Below, piece after piece: positions 14,271 to 23,739 of a stretch of 64,000 bases of DNA. The stretch is from positions 186,001-250,000 of the forward strand of contig JAUIRK010001049.1 in the NCBI GenBank assembly GCA_030549495.1, in the 5' to 3' direction. Both the position numbers and the translations under genes were made by a program. The DNA is from Nectonema munidae. Its lineage: Eukaryota; Nematomorpha; Nectonematoida; Nectonematidae. How positions within the stretch are numbered: the stretch's first letter is position 1; the number at the start of each line of letters is the position of its first letter. Below the pieces are notes generated by a model. That model had not been told where the DNA came from. It worked only from the letters and a program-made list of their open reading frames with translations, and did no database searches.

Positions 14271-17200
14271 TCGGATATTTCTAAGGCTAGAAGGCCTACA
14301 AATATATTATTTAAAACGTGCATTTTCAAAATCGAATAAAACGACTTGGCGAGATTATTCCGCTAGGTATTATTGACATGTCGACGCATACGCATTATGA
14401 GACAAAATTACTCTCCGGTCCCTCCCTAGATTAAATATTGATGAAGAGAGAACTTTAAAGAGAAGCACTTGTTTGCAAGTAAAAAACAAATACATGAGGG
14501 CTTGGTTGAAAACATGGATGCAGCCAATCACAACTTTGGGCGTTTTATGAGAGAGTCCTTTGGAAAGTTCTTCAATGAGAGCCGCGTGCTTCTCAATTTC
14601 AACAAACATCAGACAGATCTCAACCGCCGTCTCCTTTACTTTGGGCTTTCCCGTGAAGGCTTTCTGTATCATTCCTAAATACACAATTTAATACGGTTCG
14701 CAGAAGAGTTGCGTGTAAAAACAGATTTTTTATGAAAACAGGAACATGCCTACGTATTTTCGCTTAAACTGGAGGAGGTTGAATAGCGTTGCGAAACGTT
14801 ATAAGTGAGCTCAGAAGGTAGATTACGGATATCGAAGGGGCATGTTAGAATGAGGTGACCGCTACCTTATCTGATTCCATCGAGGACGAAAGGCGCTCAC
14901 CGCCTTCACCACCTATAAAAAAGCTTGGGACAGATATTTTAGCTATACTCGGGAATCTCTATTTTCATTTTGTCCTTAGTCATCTCATTACAAAAATTTG
15001 ATCGTTGTAATCATCATTGATCATGGAAGTCATCACTTAGCGGTTATTGAATAGCGATGTATATTTACAATCTTATCTCATTCTTTGCTTATAAGTAGGA
15101 GAACAGAATTTAGCCTAAAAATTAAATGTAACTTTATTTAGCTATATTTTATAGATCAATATAAAAAGATATAAAATAATTTATCAATGGAATTTATGAA
15201 TGAAGTTAGTCGAGTTACGAAGTTGGAAAGTTACACGCTCAAGACGAAGAAGGTTGGAAAATAAAGAGAGTGGTTGTGAACAGATGAAGTTAATAAGTTT
15301 AGGTAGGACATGAATAAAAATATTTAAACACACAAACGAACTGCTATAATCGATTGATTTATCAATATTTTCTTGCACTCTTTTTTATTGGAAATATAAA
15401 CACGAAAGCTAAATTGGTAATCGGAAACAGAAACAGATCTAATTTGAAATCAATATTTGTTAATATAATTATAAAACTTTTCCTCCACATAGTTGCAATG
15501 AATATTGCTTTAATATCACTCCGAACTGCTTCATAATGAATTGTGCATATCAAATTATGTGCCTTAACTGTGGTAGGAAATAGATTTAGGACATTAGTAT
15601 ACTCTTTTTTGTAAGATTTCGAGAACATAGGAATGCTTGTTTTAACAAAAATGTCAATAAGCCTCTAGGTAAACATAATAATAACATAAAATTTGAAATG
15701 AAAATGTTGTGTAAAATTTTTGCTTATGTTGATCGAGTGTCAAAAGAGAAATATTTTATTTAAAATCTCAAACCTCGTATTAGCACTGAGTTTAACAGTT
15801 AGTTCATATTCAATATTATTTATGCTGAGTATAGTAGTACCCCGGATTAAGAATAGGTCTTTTTCTCCTATTTTAATTCTACTTAACTTTATCCTTGTGG
15901 ATGTCCTACTTATAAGCGATATTTTCATCATATGCTGATCTCAAATAGTTATGGTTGAGAAGAGTTGTCACTATTGGAGAGGAAGCTTCAAGAAGAACTT
16001 TAATTTTCAATGCAGCCCGAGTATTTGAAATCAGAAAACTTTTCCTAATCTAAGCTTTTATGTTTTGTAAAAACAATCTTGAAAAGTAATTCTATATCTT
16101 GTCCATTTTTAAGTGTATTAAGGAGAAAACCTATTCTTGAATTAAACCAATATACAATTATTCCCATGCAAACTTAGAGTAGAGAAGCTATCTTTTTTGA
16201 CTGATTTCTTCAACACGTTGTCAAAATGGGGCAGCAAAACGAAACTAATTTGATCAATGGCACCATCTTGAATTATTTAGGAGTGAAATTTAAAACTACC
16301 ACCTATTTTTTATAATTGCAGAAAAAAATAATGGGAATGTAAATGAGTGTTTTTTTAATCAAACTCACGAAATTGGCAGTGTTCGAGTTACAAGAATTTA
16401 GGCTCACCTTATCCCTTTGAATCAGATTTGATATCACATCACAAATTAATTTGACTGTTTTCATTTAGCGTACTGATAAATTGGATCTCACATTCAATGC
16501 ATGGACAGCAAAATGGCGTGCGTCAGAAAAAATAACTTAAGAAATTCCCTTGCTAGGAGTACACATTCCTATGAAAAGACGCGAACACAATCGAGTTCCA
16601 TTCTGCAGAATGCTTCATAGAACTATCATGAATAAACCAAAGTTTGTAAGTTATTTACATAATAATTTATGAGATATTCAATGCAGGATTTTTAAAGATA
16701 AGATTGGCTCCCCGAACTTCAGAAAAAGTTGATTTCTTTTTGCTAACGGTACTGCTAATTTGACCTTTACCAATCGGAGAAGAGTTATCCTAGAACGGAT
16801 TAAACTATACGTTATTAGTGACGGGACGAGATAAAGATCGTGTGTATTCATTCAACATCATGCAGATTTATCAGAGACAACCGCCCCACTATATAGAAGA
16901 GTTGAAATTAAATTTGAAATTAATTAATCTAACAGGAGAGTTCTTCAAAACTCTACACTCATAAAATGAACAATGTTTTCTGTGAATAATTTGCATACAT
17001 AAAAAATAGTTTTAAATTTATAAATTTTAACTTTGTTAAAATGCCATGAATAATAATTGGTGTATGCGATTTTTGCCTAAATGCGGCTTATGTGTCAAGT
17101 AAAAGTATTATCATCGCCCAATCTAGCGTCGATGACAGCTTACTGTACTTAATGGTGGAACCGATTATAGCGCGATTGCAGTTCTGGGACTCGATAATCA

Positions 17201-19155
17201 CATGCTTAGCGGTGTTAAGCTGTATATCGCTTAAAAATGCATTTCTTCCATATTTTACGGCAAAACATGGATGCGGAGAATGCCTCAGAACTGTTTTTAA
17301 CACTTCTTCTAACAATCGGGTGATTCGGGATCTAGGATATGAAGTAGTTAAAAAGTACCAGACACAACATCGGACACACACTTTCCGGCAAAGGCAGAAT
17401 TCTCAACGTACGCCAACACAGCACTCAACGCTTTATCTTGGGCGATTGCGTTGGGCTCGTTAGCAAACTTCTTCATATATGGAAGGAATTTTTGAAAATC
17501 AGCAGCTTTAGGATCTTCTAACTGAGTAAAGAGTTTTTCAGCGTCTGCATAACCAGAGATCCTGGCTTTCCAAGATTTGTGTTCACATCGGTCTTCCAAA
17601 CTGAGTTTTGAAAAATCTGGAAAAGTAAAAAAGGAACTAGGCATACTAGCAGTAAGTATCAGACTATAGGAAGCTACCTGTAGCAAACAAATCGCACGCA
17701 TAAGTAAATGTTTGCACAAAACTCGTAAACGAGTTTTATAATTAATTTGCAAAAAATCTTGAAAGATAACACTAGTGAATATTTGATCAAATCACGCATG
17801 TACATTTTAAATGGTAGAGCCCATGAATTAGAAAGAGGGGCACGCTCCCAAATATATTACCATATATAACCAACACTAATTAGATTTTTTCACTGAGTAT
17901 TTTTCCAGAGATCGATATACTTTCTCATTTCAAATAAAATTTTTTACTTTTTTTGAACTGATAGATTGCAATAAAAACAAGATATTGAAATCTACGGGCT
18001 AACAACAACATCAACAAATTAGATTAGAATAGAAAAAACAGATATGGGGATAAATAAAACAAATACAAAAATTGTCTTTAAGTTGTGGAGCAGGAAATGG
18101 TTAGGGTTAGACTTTTTTGAATTTTATACGATTTAAATACTTTTTAACTGTTTTCAAGAAATATAACGGCTAATTATATTCATATTGTAAAATTAATTTA
18201 AGTAACCCATTTAAGGCCAAGCAAAGCAGACGATATCTAAAAAAACGCAGACGATTTATATTCAAAGTCATTGAAAAAAGCAGAAATTACTTATGTTCCA
18301 AAATAGGAACATTGGCCCTAAATGGGTTAACCTAAGTTAATAATTTTAGGAAGAAAGACAAGCTATGATTGTGAATAGACATTACAAATTTAAGCGTTAA
18401 CTATTTTTATGCTTAATTAAACATTCACAAACGCCTTGAAAAAGACACACCATTGTACATAAGATGATAATGTACAAAAAAACTCGAAACGGTGAGGCTT
18501 ACGGGGTTGCAGAGTCGAATTTGGTAAAAATTATTTTTTTATGGATTTAAATAATGAAAAAAAATAGGTAAGTTTTTGTGAGCGAATGGAGGTGCCCTTT
18601 TTAGTCAAAGTAGGAAGTAAAGAGTTTGCGTACCTGTTAACGACCAGAATAATCAGACGATATCTAATGTAAAGCAGAAGATTTGTATTAAAGAAAATTG
18701 ATAAACGCAGACGATTTTATTTTTGTAAAGTCGAGATATGTCGACTGTGGTCGATAACCGGTTAAAATTATCACGTTTTTGGAGAAGGAGTAAGATTTTT
18801 TAAGTAAATTTTGATGTTTATGCAATTTTTACAAAAATTAGAAGCAATTTTTCAAAATTAAACAGCTAAACTGTCAAAACACAGAAATTTCAAAAATAGT
18901 AGTTTTCACTGTAATTCAAAAATCTATGGATAAAAGTGGAGATTCTCAATCTCATTTCTAGAGTCAAAATTTTTATCATTTTTCTTCGCTATGCTTATTA
19001 TATTATGCAATTATATCGAAGTAAAGGCTAAGCGAACGCACTAGATAAAAACGTGCATTTAAATTTTTTAAATTTCAGTGCAAACCTGCACCAAAAGAAG
19101 ATGGAATAAATAAGACAAAACATTGTACAATTGACTTACCCACATCTTGATCCAT
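2639..19155 (-). CDS. CKAP5: XMAP215/CKAP5/Msps microtubule polymerase, 5' half (TOG1-TOG2), 9 exons, runs off the left edge
   Basis: The family adds tubulin to microtubule plus ends and acts at spindle poles, kinetochores and centrosomes; each TOG domain binds one tubulin dimer. Exons on the minus strand, in transcript order: 19155-19140, 17616-17359, 14674-14494, 12939-12827, 12772-12534, 10668-10407, 9758-9588, 3091-2912, 2756-2639. They total 1538 coding bases (about 512 codons), and the phases agree at every junction. Residues 6-235 match TOG1 (CEHKSWKARISGY, EICLMFVEIEK, RFLRS) and 270-512 match TOG2 (LLPKDFF, DRKEALES, LRKKFAQF, FIARLF), as recalled from human CKAP5. The last exon ends at a GTGAGT donor, so TOG3 onward lies outside the window. 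Full-length animal proteins have about 2000 residues. The start was chosen because the tiny first exon joins in phase to the conserved region. The family assignment is secure; small exon-edge errors are possible. Confidence 0.93.
2912..3091 (-). CDS. CKAP5: CKAP5 exon 8 (TOG2)
   Basis: The exon starts after a 6.5-kb intron. It codes for ENKNPSVRAESVGFIARLF, LRKGLLTTLLRSINDTD and VREASVSAL, matching CKAP5 DNKNP, [27 protein letters not shown]. The donor is G|GTAACA. Confidence 0.93.
3313..3460 (-). mobile_element. tRNA-derived SINE, copy A
   Basis: On the minus strand there is a pol III A box (TGAGTAGCGTTGG, 3453-3441) and a B box (GGTTCGATCTC, 3408-3398) at tRNA-like spacing. They are followed by a body that matches copy B (5491-5648), for example TCAAACTATGA and the GAGAAGGCAC / GACAAGGCAC stretch. 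No 3' acceptor-stem partner exists, so it is a SINE and not a tRNA gene. It is in the sense orientation in CKAP5 intron 7. Confidence 0.72.
3719..3772. repeat. Dispersed short repeat, copy 1 (GAACTGATAGATT)
   Basis: Shares TGAACTGATAGATT, GATATT and AATCTAnGGGCTA with 17954-18015, followed by AAC-rich sequence. It could be a LINE 3' end with an AAC tail. Confidence 0.6.
3745..4016 (-). pseudogene. Tigger/pogo-like transposase, C-terminal remnant
   Basis: The open frame contains TYIEVNEDLRTSEELL and RIVSTISEDILENEI, which resembles the acidic C-terminus of Tigger/jerky transposases (IEVDEDLATCEELTDEEIV-type). It is cut on its 5' side at about 4017 by a G-rich MITE-like insert. It probably belongs with the N-terminal piece at 7264-7756, on the same strand about 3.3 kb away. 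The family call rests on recalled motifs. Confidence 0.55.
4017..4438. mobile_element. MITE-like insert with G/C-run ends
   Basis: The left edge begins near 4017 with GGGCGCACATCC followed by long G runs. The right edge, read inward, is CAGTGGTGTAACCAG followed by another G run (4397-4405). This layout (CAGnGGnGTA-type end plus poly-G) resembles non-autonomous hAT-like repeats. I could not find a matching target duplication. Confidence 0.4.
4951..5262. repeat. Repeat with inverted ends and internal direct repeats (GACAATTCGCCCC motif)
   Basis: Three direct copies of a unit near GGACAATTCGCCCCATTAT / CATAAGACATTTTGTC run from 4957 to 5095. The right end (5200-5258) carries the motif inverted (GGCAAATTGTC, GGGGCGAAATATC). 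This gives roughly inverted ends CGAACATTTCGCCCCAT / ATGGGGCGAAATATCTGTCG. Probably a MITE-like element. Confidence 0.55.
5491..5648 (-). mobile_element. tRNA-derived SINE, copy B
   Basis: Same family as copy A. The A-box-like TGGCAGGTTGG lies near the right end and the B-box-like GGATTCGATTCC inside, both on the minus strand. The tail segment has the shared TCAAACTATGA. It carries an extra A/T-rich stretch (about 5570-5600) not present in copy A. Confidence 0.72.
6549..6613. repeat. Minisatellite, about 27 bp x 2.5
   Basis: Direct repeats of GGGCATTTTTTCCTACTTTT plus TAATTA in CKAP5 intron 7. The third copy is diverged. Confidence 0.8.
7264..7756 (-). pseudogene. Tigger/pogo-like transposase, N-terminal remnant
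   Basis: Read on the minus strand, a psq-type helix-turn-helix region comes first (MKRNELSLKDKISLIKLSEG). Next is a CENP-B-type DNA-binding domain (FWKWFQKAQSLNLSVS, TNFKASSGWLDRFKQ), then the start of the DDE domain (CDIFNMDEIGLS, where family members have NADETGL). This order is typical of Tigger/jerky transposases. There is a frameshift after the psq region and a stop just after the CENP-B domain, so it is dead. It lies in CKAP5 intron 7. Confidence 0.78.
9202..9288. repeat. Dispersed 87-bp repeat, copy 1
   Basis: Begins GAATATACAGAGTGTTTCTT and ends TTTTAAGAAGTT. Nearly identical to 11239-11325 in the same orientation. Confidence 0.85.
9588..9758 (-). CDS. CKAP5: CKAP5 exon 7 (TOG2)
   Basis: The exon codes for LRKKFAQF, DKFKEKKPNIV, RNAVDHVAV and HDDVLEAT, matching CKAP5 LRKKFGQY, EKFKEKKPQVV, EAIDAIF and SEDVLAVM. 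The donor is G|GTTCTC. Confidence 0.93.
10407..10668 (-). CDS. CKAP5: CKAP5 exon 6 (start of TOG2)
   Basis: Acceptor CTCTTAG, phase 0. The exon codes for LLPKDFFSRVEEVKWSDRKE, ALESLLLLL and GDLVKVLKKVISIDKNV, a close match to the first half of TOG2. It ends G|GTTCTT and joins to Gly-Leu-Arg-Lys-Lys in exon 7. Confidence 0.95.
11239..11325. repeat. Dispersed 87-bp repeat, copy 2
   Basis: Same length and about 95% the same as 9202-9288. The unit is not recognised; the TATACAGAGTGT start suggests a transposon end. Confidence 0.85.
12534..12772 (-). CDS. CKAP5: CKAP5 exon 5 (end of TOG1 and linker)
   Basis: The exon starts after a 54-bp intron (12773-12826). It codes for IFTWIGSAIHSSLK, LLSELEAEF and TPSRFLRS, equal to CKAP5 IYRWI, LKELEEEW and RPTRFLRS, then a divergent acidic and polar TOG1-TOG2 linker of about 35 residues. 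The donor is CAG|GTAATT. Confidence 0.9.
12827..12939 (-). CDS. CKAP5: CKAP5 exon 4 (TOG1)
   Basis: The exon codes for AFGWTNFSLKS followed by KELPNILDNKDPGIRCEAK, matching the CKAP5 stretch around LPKLF and VRDEAK. The donor A|GTATTC was preferred over a stronger GTAAGA 11 bases downstream, because only it keeps phase with exon 5 and matches the CKAP5 length exactly at EAK to IFTWI. Confidence 0.85.
14199..14271. repeat. (GATA)n microsatellite, about 18 units
   Basis: A perfect GATA tetranucleotide run in CKAP5 intron 3. Confidence 0.97.
14494..14674 (-). CDS. CKAP5: CKAP5 exon 3 (TOG1)
   Basis: Acceptor ATTTAG, donor AT|GTATTT. The exon codes for residues 92-151 with ETAVEICLMFVEIEK and LSHKTPKVVIGCI, closely matching the CKAP5 segment around EICLMYIEIEK. 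Confidence 0.93.
14675..17358. other. CKAP5 intron 2; no gene recognised
   Basis: AT-rich intron. Open frames on both strands at 15184-15938 are longer than elsewhere, but I recognise no family in them. Confidence 0.5.
17359..17616 (-). CDS. CKAP5: CKAP5 exon 2 (TOG1, first HEAT repeats)
   Basis: The exon follows a TTTTCCAG acceptor and codes for residues 6-91 with CEHKSWKARISGY and AVLAYVENSAFAGK, both hallmarks of the first TOG domain. The donor is G|GTACTT, a weak match to consensus, but the phase (G + GA = Gly) and the alignment to VVSG in CKAP5 support it. Confidence 0.93.
17954..18015. repeat. Dispersed short repeat, copy 2 (GAACTGATAGATT)
   Basis: Counterpart of 3719-3772, ending in GGGCTAACAACAACATCAAC, like a LINE 3' tail. 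Confidence 0.6.
18206..18326. mobile_element. piggyBac-type MITE, copy 1
   Basis: Ends CCCATTTAAGGCCAA ... TTGGCCCTAAATGGG, with TTAA on the right and a degraded GTAA on the left. The interior carries the family motif GCAGACGATAT. It lies in CKAP5 intron 1. Confidence 0.75.
18633..18761. mobile_element. piggyBac-type MITE, copy 2 (subfamily B)
   Basis: Ends CCTGTTAACGACCAG ... TGGTCGATAACCGG followed by TTAA. Interior AATCAGACGATATCTAATG is shared with 37848-37968. Confidence 0.75.
19140..19155 (-). CDS. CKAP5: CKAP5 exon 1 (start codon, 16 coding bases)
   Basis: The bases encode M-D-Q-D-V plus one base, followed by a strong GTAAGT donor. Joined in phase 1 to exon 2 they give MDQDV-DFSKLSLEDRCEHK, the same spacing to the CEHK motif as in the human protein. 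The start has G at -3 and G at +4. An alternative is an in-frame ATG just upstream of exon 2 (about 17642) with no intron here. Confidence 0.75.
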
Positions 19156-19699
19156 AACCCACAATCACGAAATGCTTGACCGCTACAAAAGAGAAAAAGA
19201 TCGTTTAATGAATGTTGGTGTTACACTCAGACTATGGAGTCGGAGTCCAATTCAGAAAAATAAGAGCGACTTCGACGCTAAACTTACATATTGTTAGATA
19301 AGGAAAGGAAATTGCCGAGTTTTATGTGTAACTATTCTGTGGATGACCAAATATATAATGATGAATGAAAAAAACAGTACAACTGCAATAAATATCCTTT
19401 TCCATTTCCATAGTAAATCCCGGGAGTACAGAATTATATGATTTTATGAAATAACAATACTTCCAAAGATTTTCAGCGATTAAACCATCGCAGCATAAAA
19501 TTATTTTTACATTTCATATACATATACGGAAATTATGAATAATCTGTGCATCAATCCTTTATTAATTGGAGGCGAGTAAGATTGCTTTGGTGTCTTCAAA
19601 ACATACTCAATAAATTTTTAAACATTTACATTGAAATCTCTGAAAAGAAACTAATTACTTCTTTACATATCAAATCCACTAAAAACCAATTGTTATTGA

Positions 19700-19805
19700 C
19701 TCATTTACGACCAATGTTCACAAAGGGAACGCAGACGAATTCCTACTTTACATGGAATTTAATAGGAATTACTAAAGTCGTCTGCTTTGCTTGGTCTTAA
19801 ATGGG
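19700..19805. mobile_element. piggyBac-type MITE, copy 3
   Basis: Right end GTCTTAAATGGG followed by TTAA; left end CTCATTTACGACC preceded by TTGA. Internal GCAGACGA near the left end and the inverted TCGTCTGCTTTGC near the right. Just upstream of CKAP5. Confidence 0.7.
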
Positions 19806-19959
19806 TTAAGTACAATCAAATCAGTCAATCCTTAAGAAAACGACTTTTTAGGACACTTGAAAAGAATCTTCATCTACAATAATAAATGATATCAATAAAG
19901 ACACCTAAACAATTGACAATATCTACAAATATAACTATCTAGAGCAAGCATATCCTTAA

Positions 19960-20545
19960 CTTATGGTTTAAAGAATTTATATACAACCTGGAATAACTAT
20001 CCTCCATTTCGTCAACAAATACCAAAAACATTGAAATAAAGCAACAATAAGTCCATTACACAATTCGCTCCCACGAAAAATTTCTAAAACGATAAAGTAA
20101 CACGACCTCGGTATACTCTTAGAGCAAAGGAATCCCAAACACTCGAAAACTACTTATCTAATAAACCTAAATTATACACTTTTCACAAACACACATTCAT
20201 TGCAAATACATCCAAAAGAATAAATGCTTACAAACAGATATATCAAATATCCTGTAAACATTGCAATTAAATATGTTGGCGAAAGAAAACGCCTAGCTAT
20301 TCATAGATTCACTGAAGACGCTTTCTCTAGAAAAACCACTAGAGTATTTGGTTTAAACACTCGTTTCACCATGACAAAGAAACCACCCTACAACTAACGA
20401 TGAAAATTCTTAAGTATCAATCTACCTAGACAGATTATACCTTGAAGAACACTATACAAATAAACTCAAATCAGAAAGCAGCACTCACTTCAACACTCAA
20501 CAATCATTCAACAAAGAACCTAATCCTTACTTACAAAAACCTTAA
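19960..20545 (+). pseudogene. Penelope-like element fragment with GIY-YIG endonuclease
   Basis: In successive frames the plus strand encodes IYQISCKHCN, YVGERKRLAIHRFTEDA and, near the end, RLYLEEHYTNKLKSESSTHF with a stop at 20545. The pattern Y-x-I-x-C-x2-C then YVGE-x4-L-x-R-x4-H/D is the GIY-YIG core that Penelope-like retroelements carry after their reverse transcriptase. Only the 3' part is visible, with at least two frame changes. A GIY-YIG fragment from another retroelement is the main alternative. Confidence 0.62.
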
Positions 20546-21002
20546 TTTACAGCTCATACTTCATATTATATTCACACCCTATTAATCTTACTTTATTATT
20601 ATGCAACTATTTATTCAGTCATACCGTTACAATTAAAGACCAAAATATTTTGTTTCTGCTATATATCTTCCATACCTACTTCCTAACATTTGACAGTATC
20701 TTATCATTAATAAAGTTGAGAATTCTTTTAAACTTTTCATCTCTTCAATATTAAATTAAATAGCGAGCAATAATAACAAAAATAAAACTTAGCAATTTTT
20801 TCTAACTAACATCAAATTAAACACAAGACCATTCCTAAATAAATAACAATCCCAAAAGATTTACTTTAGCCAATGAAAGCCCCACAGTCTTAGATTTGAA
20901 ACCAACACCCGTCCGCCTTTTTAAACGCGCCCTCATTTTACGATTCGTAGATATATCTGATTTAGAAGTGGCCAAACAAATAATCGAATTTATTCAATTT
21001 AA

Positions 21003-21129
21003 CCCTTTCGTGACCAGAAAAATAAGACGATATTTAAAAAGCAGAAGATTCATATACAAAACTATTTGATAAAGCAGACGAAGGTAAAATTATTTATATA
21101 TCATATATGATACACTGATTACGAAAGGG
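21003..21129. mobile_element. piggyBac-type MITE, copy 4
   Basis: Starts after TTAA with CCCTTTCGTGACCAG and ends ATTACGAAAGGG before TTAT. Interior AAGACGATATTTAAAAAGCAG shows kinship with the other copies. Confidence 0.72.
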
Positions 21130-23524
21130 TTATTAAAAGGCTATTTTTGATTTTACTATATAGTGAAGCCGATACTGTAGTAGGGAAGTATGTGTATATT
21201 TTGTTGATTGATGGATATTCCATCTATTTACTCCTATATAATATGTACATAAAATAAGTAGGCAATAGCTATAAACAACAGGCAGTTTAGATGCATTTTC
21301 AAAATTCGACCCACATATCACCCATAATTTAAAAATTGACCAGCATAAGCCCATCCAACAGTAAGTTTTCTAAAAATAACCCTACACTACACATGCCCTA
21401 CTAAGGGCTCTAGAGAGCAATTTTTTGAAACACTTAATTATAAGGCTTTTACTTCTGAATGTCACATTGTGGTATTTTAAAGTTTGTCCGTACCCTAATG
21501 AAAAAAGGTGGTTCGAAAAATGTTCAAAAATACGATATAAAAAAGGCATATGATGTAAAGAGTAGAAGAGAATGCATTATTGTTTAAGAGAAGCGGCAAC
21601 CTGAGAAAGAGAGAGAAGAAATAGCACGATTAAAAGTATAATGAGGCGCGACAAAGAAATGTAGCATGCGTGACATACTTATTATCATCTTGTGCAAGTA
21701 AGTAGATGAGAGAAAGCCAATCCAAGAGAATATTAACACCTCTACATTTTATTATGGTTTCAAGAAATGGCATAAAATAATCAAGATGGGTTTTCCCTCT
21801 ACAGTGGAATGAATCACTTATAAGAAAAGAATTATTGTCTAATACAAAATGCAAATAAAGCGCGTTAAGAAAATACAGCAAATAGGAAGTGAAAATCCTT
21901 TGTTTTCTTTCCTTTTAATTAATGAGACCATTTTTATAGTTCTAAGCAAATTCGAAGCATGGACATTTCACCATAAGGAAATTCGTTGAAGTTGGAGAAT
22001 TACTGGTGACCTGATATAACCCAAGAAAGCCAAAGGACTGGTCGGCCTATTTTTAGGCTTAGTAGTTAACACTAAATTTAAAACAAATAAAAAAAATATT
22101 TCAAAATAGTATTTCTTATTTATTAAATTAGTTTAGAACTTGATTTGGAGTATATGTATGCTTTGTCTATACAGGTTTATGGTTTATAATTATGACATAA
22201 ACATGCAAGCCATTAGTGTCGATTTCTGTGACGTGTAAGTCTCAGTAGTTTATTTCATTTATCCTTCACTATAGTAGCATTAACAAGTTTATCATGATTA
22301 GGGCAATTAGAAATTGAAGGAAAAATTGTCAAATTATAGACGTTTTATAGTAAAAATTACCCTAAAAGAAGAAAAAACTGACTCAAAAAACATTAAAATA
22401 AAAATCAGAAAATATGTATCTTTATATTGAAAAATGAATTCATAAAAAATTTCTTCAACTTTTAATGTAAATTGTAAAAAAAATTTGTTAAGATATATTA
22501 AAATATATAATAGTTTATAAGAAACAAGATAGAATTTTCTATTTTTTCCAAAAGGTTTTGTTTGTAATTTAAATTCTGAATAATTTCAAACTTTAGAAAA
22601 TAGTTTTTATTTTTGACCACAATCGAGTCTTGAATAATTTTTCCTAAATAGTTTTGCCACTTAAAATATCTCCAAACATTGAGGCTTAGACCAAATCTTA
22701 GGAATTGAGAAATTTAAGGGCTCATGTTTTAAAAATGAAGCTTTTGCCATCTTTTTAAATGAGTTTTTTAAATATAATTCAAGTAAGATTATTTTATTTT
22801 ATGCGAGAAGGCCCCATTGAGCTTAATGGGATTAAAAGAAATATCAAAATTGAAACAAAAATGCCATATAAATAATTTAGGAAGAATGAATTTTAAAAAG
22901 ATTTTTAACAAAATATTGATACAATAAAATAATTTTCACTTTTTACAGAAAAAAATGTCTATTGATATATAAAAAATGTTTAATGTGAAAAATAAAGGTA
23001 ATTTAGATATCATTTCTTCAACCAAACTCAAAAACGTTAATTGAAAAAAAAATTGATTTTATTAACTTTAGACAATACTTTTATCTTTGAGTTATTTAGG
23101 CAACTATTTTTTTATATAAATTCTATAAAAATGTTTAAAACTAAAAATTATAAAAAAATTTCTCCTCACCCCACAATTTTAACCGTGTGCGCTTCTTGTT
23201 AAGAGTTATCAGGCATGGGGAACCAGTAAACTAAGTGAATAGTTATTATCTGACTGCTTGGATGCAAGTAGAAATAATTTATAGATAAAACACTTTTACT
23301 GTCAAAAAATTAAAATCTAAAGACAAAAATTAAGCTAAAAAATTTCTAAAAAAACTATACCTTAAAAAGAAAAGTGTAATGTGAAAAATATATTGGTATA
23401 AAATGGCGTCTGTTTTTTTGCGAGACAGTGATTCCATTAGCGAAAAAAATAAAATTCTCTACTCTAAATATACAAGATTCTATTTAAAGAGCAGGAAGAC
23501 GATTAATCTTTAATAATACTATTT
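21130..23524. other. Intergenic, AT-rich, no gene seen
   Basis: Long A/T stretches with scattered short open frames (for example 21133-21354 and 21630-21881, minus). None resembles a known family. Confidence 0.5.
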
Positions 23525-23739
23525 GTTTAGAGCAGGGTTTCCCAAACTTTTTGTTGATGTGTAGCACGTATGGACTTATTCTGTAGGTACGTACCACCTA
23601 ACTTTAACGATTAGTTCCTAACCATAAAAGAACTATGCTAAAAGGTTAACAGACACGTTAACATATAAATATAATGCAAGTAAACGAATCCGCAATTCAA
23701 TTACAACAAACGAATCCGTAAGTCAATGCGATGGCTGGA

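Noticed and set aside
14111-14329. Frame with repeated Ile-Tyr-Leu-Ser
   Set aside because: Translation of the GATA microsatellite.
15184-15938. Facing open frames on both strands in CKAP5 intron 2
   Set aside because: No recognisable domain and AT-rich codons. A faint resemblance to retroelement protein was too weak to call.
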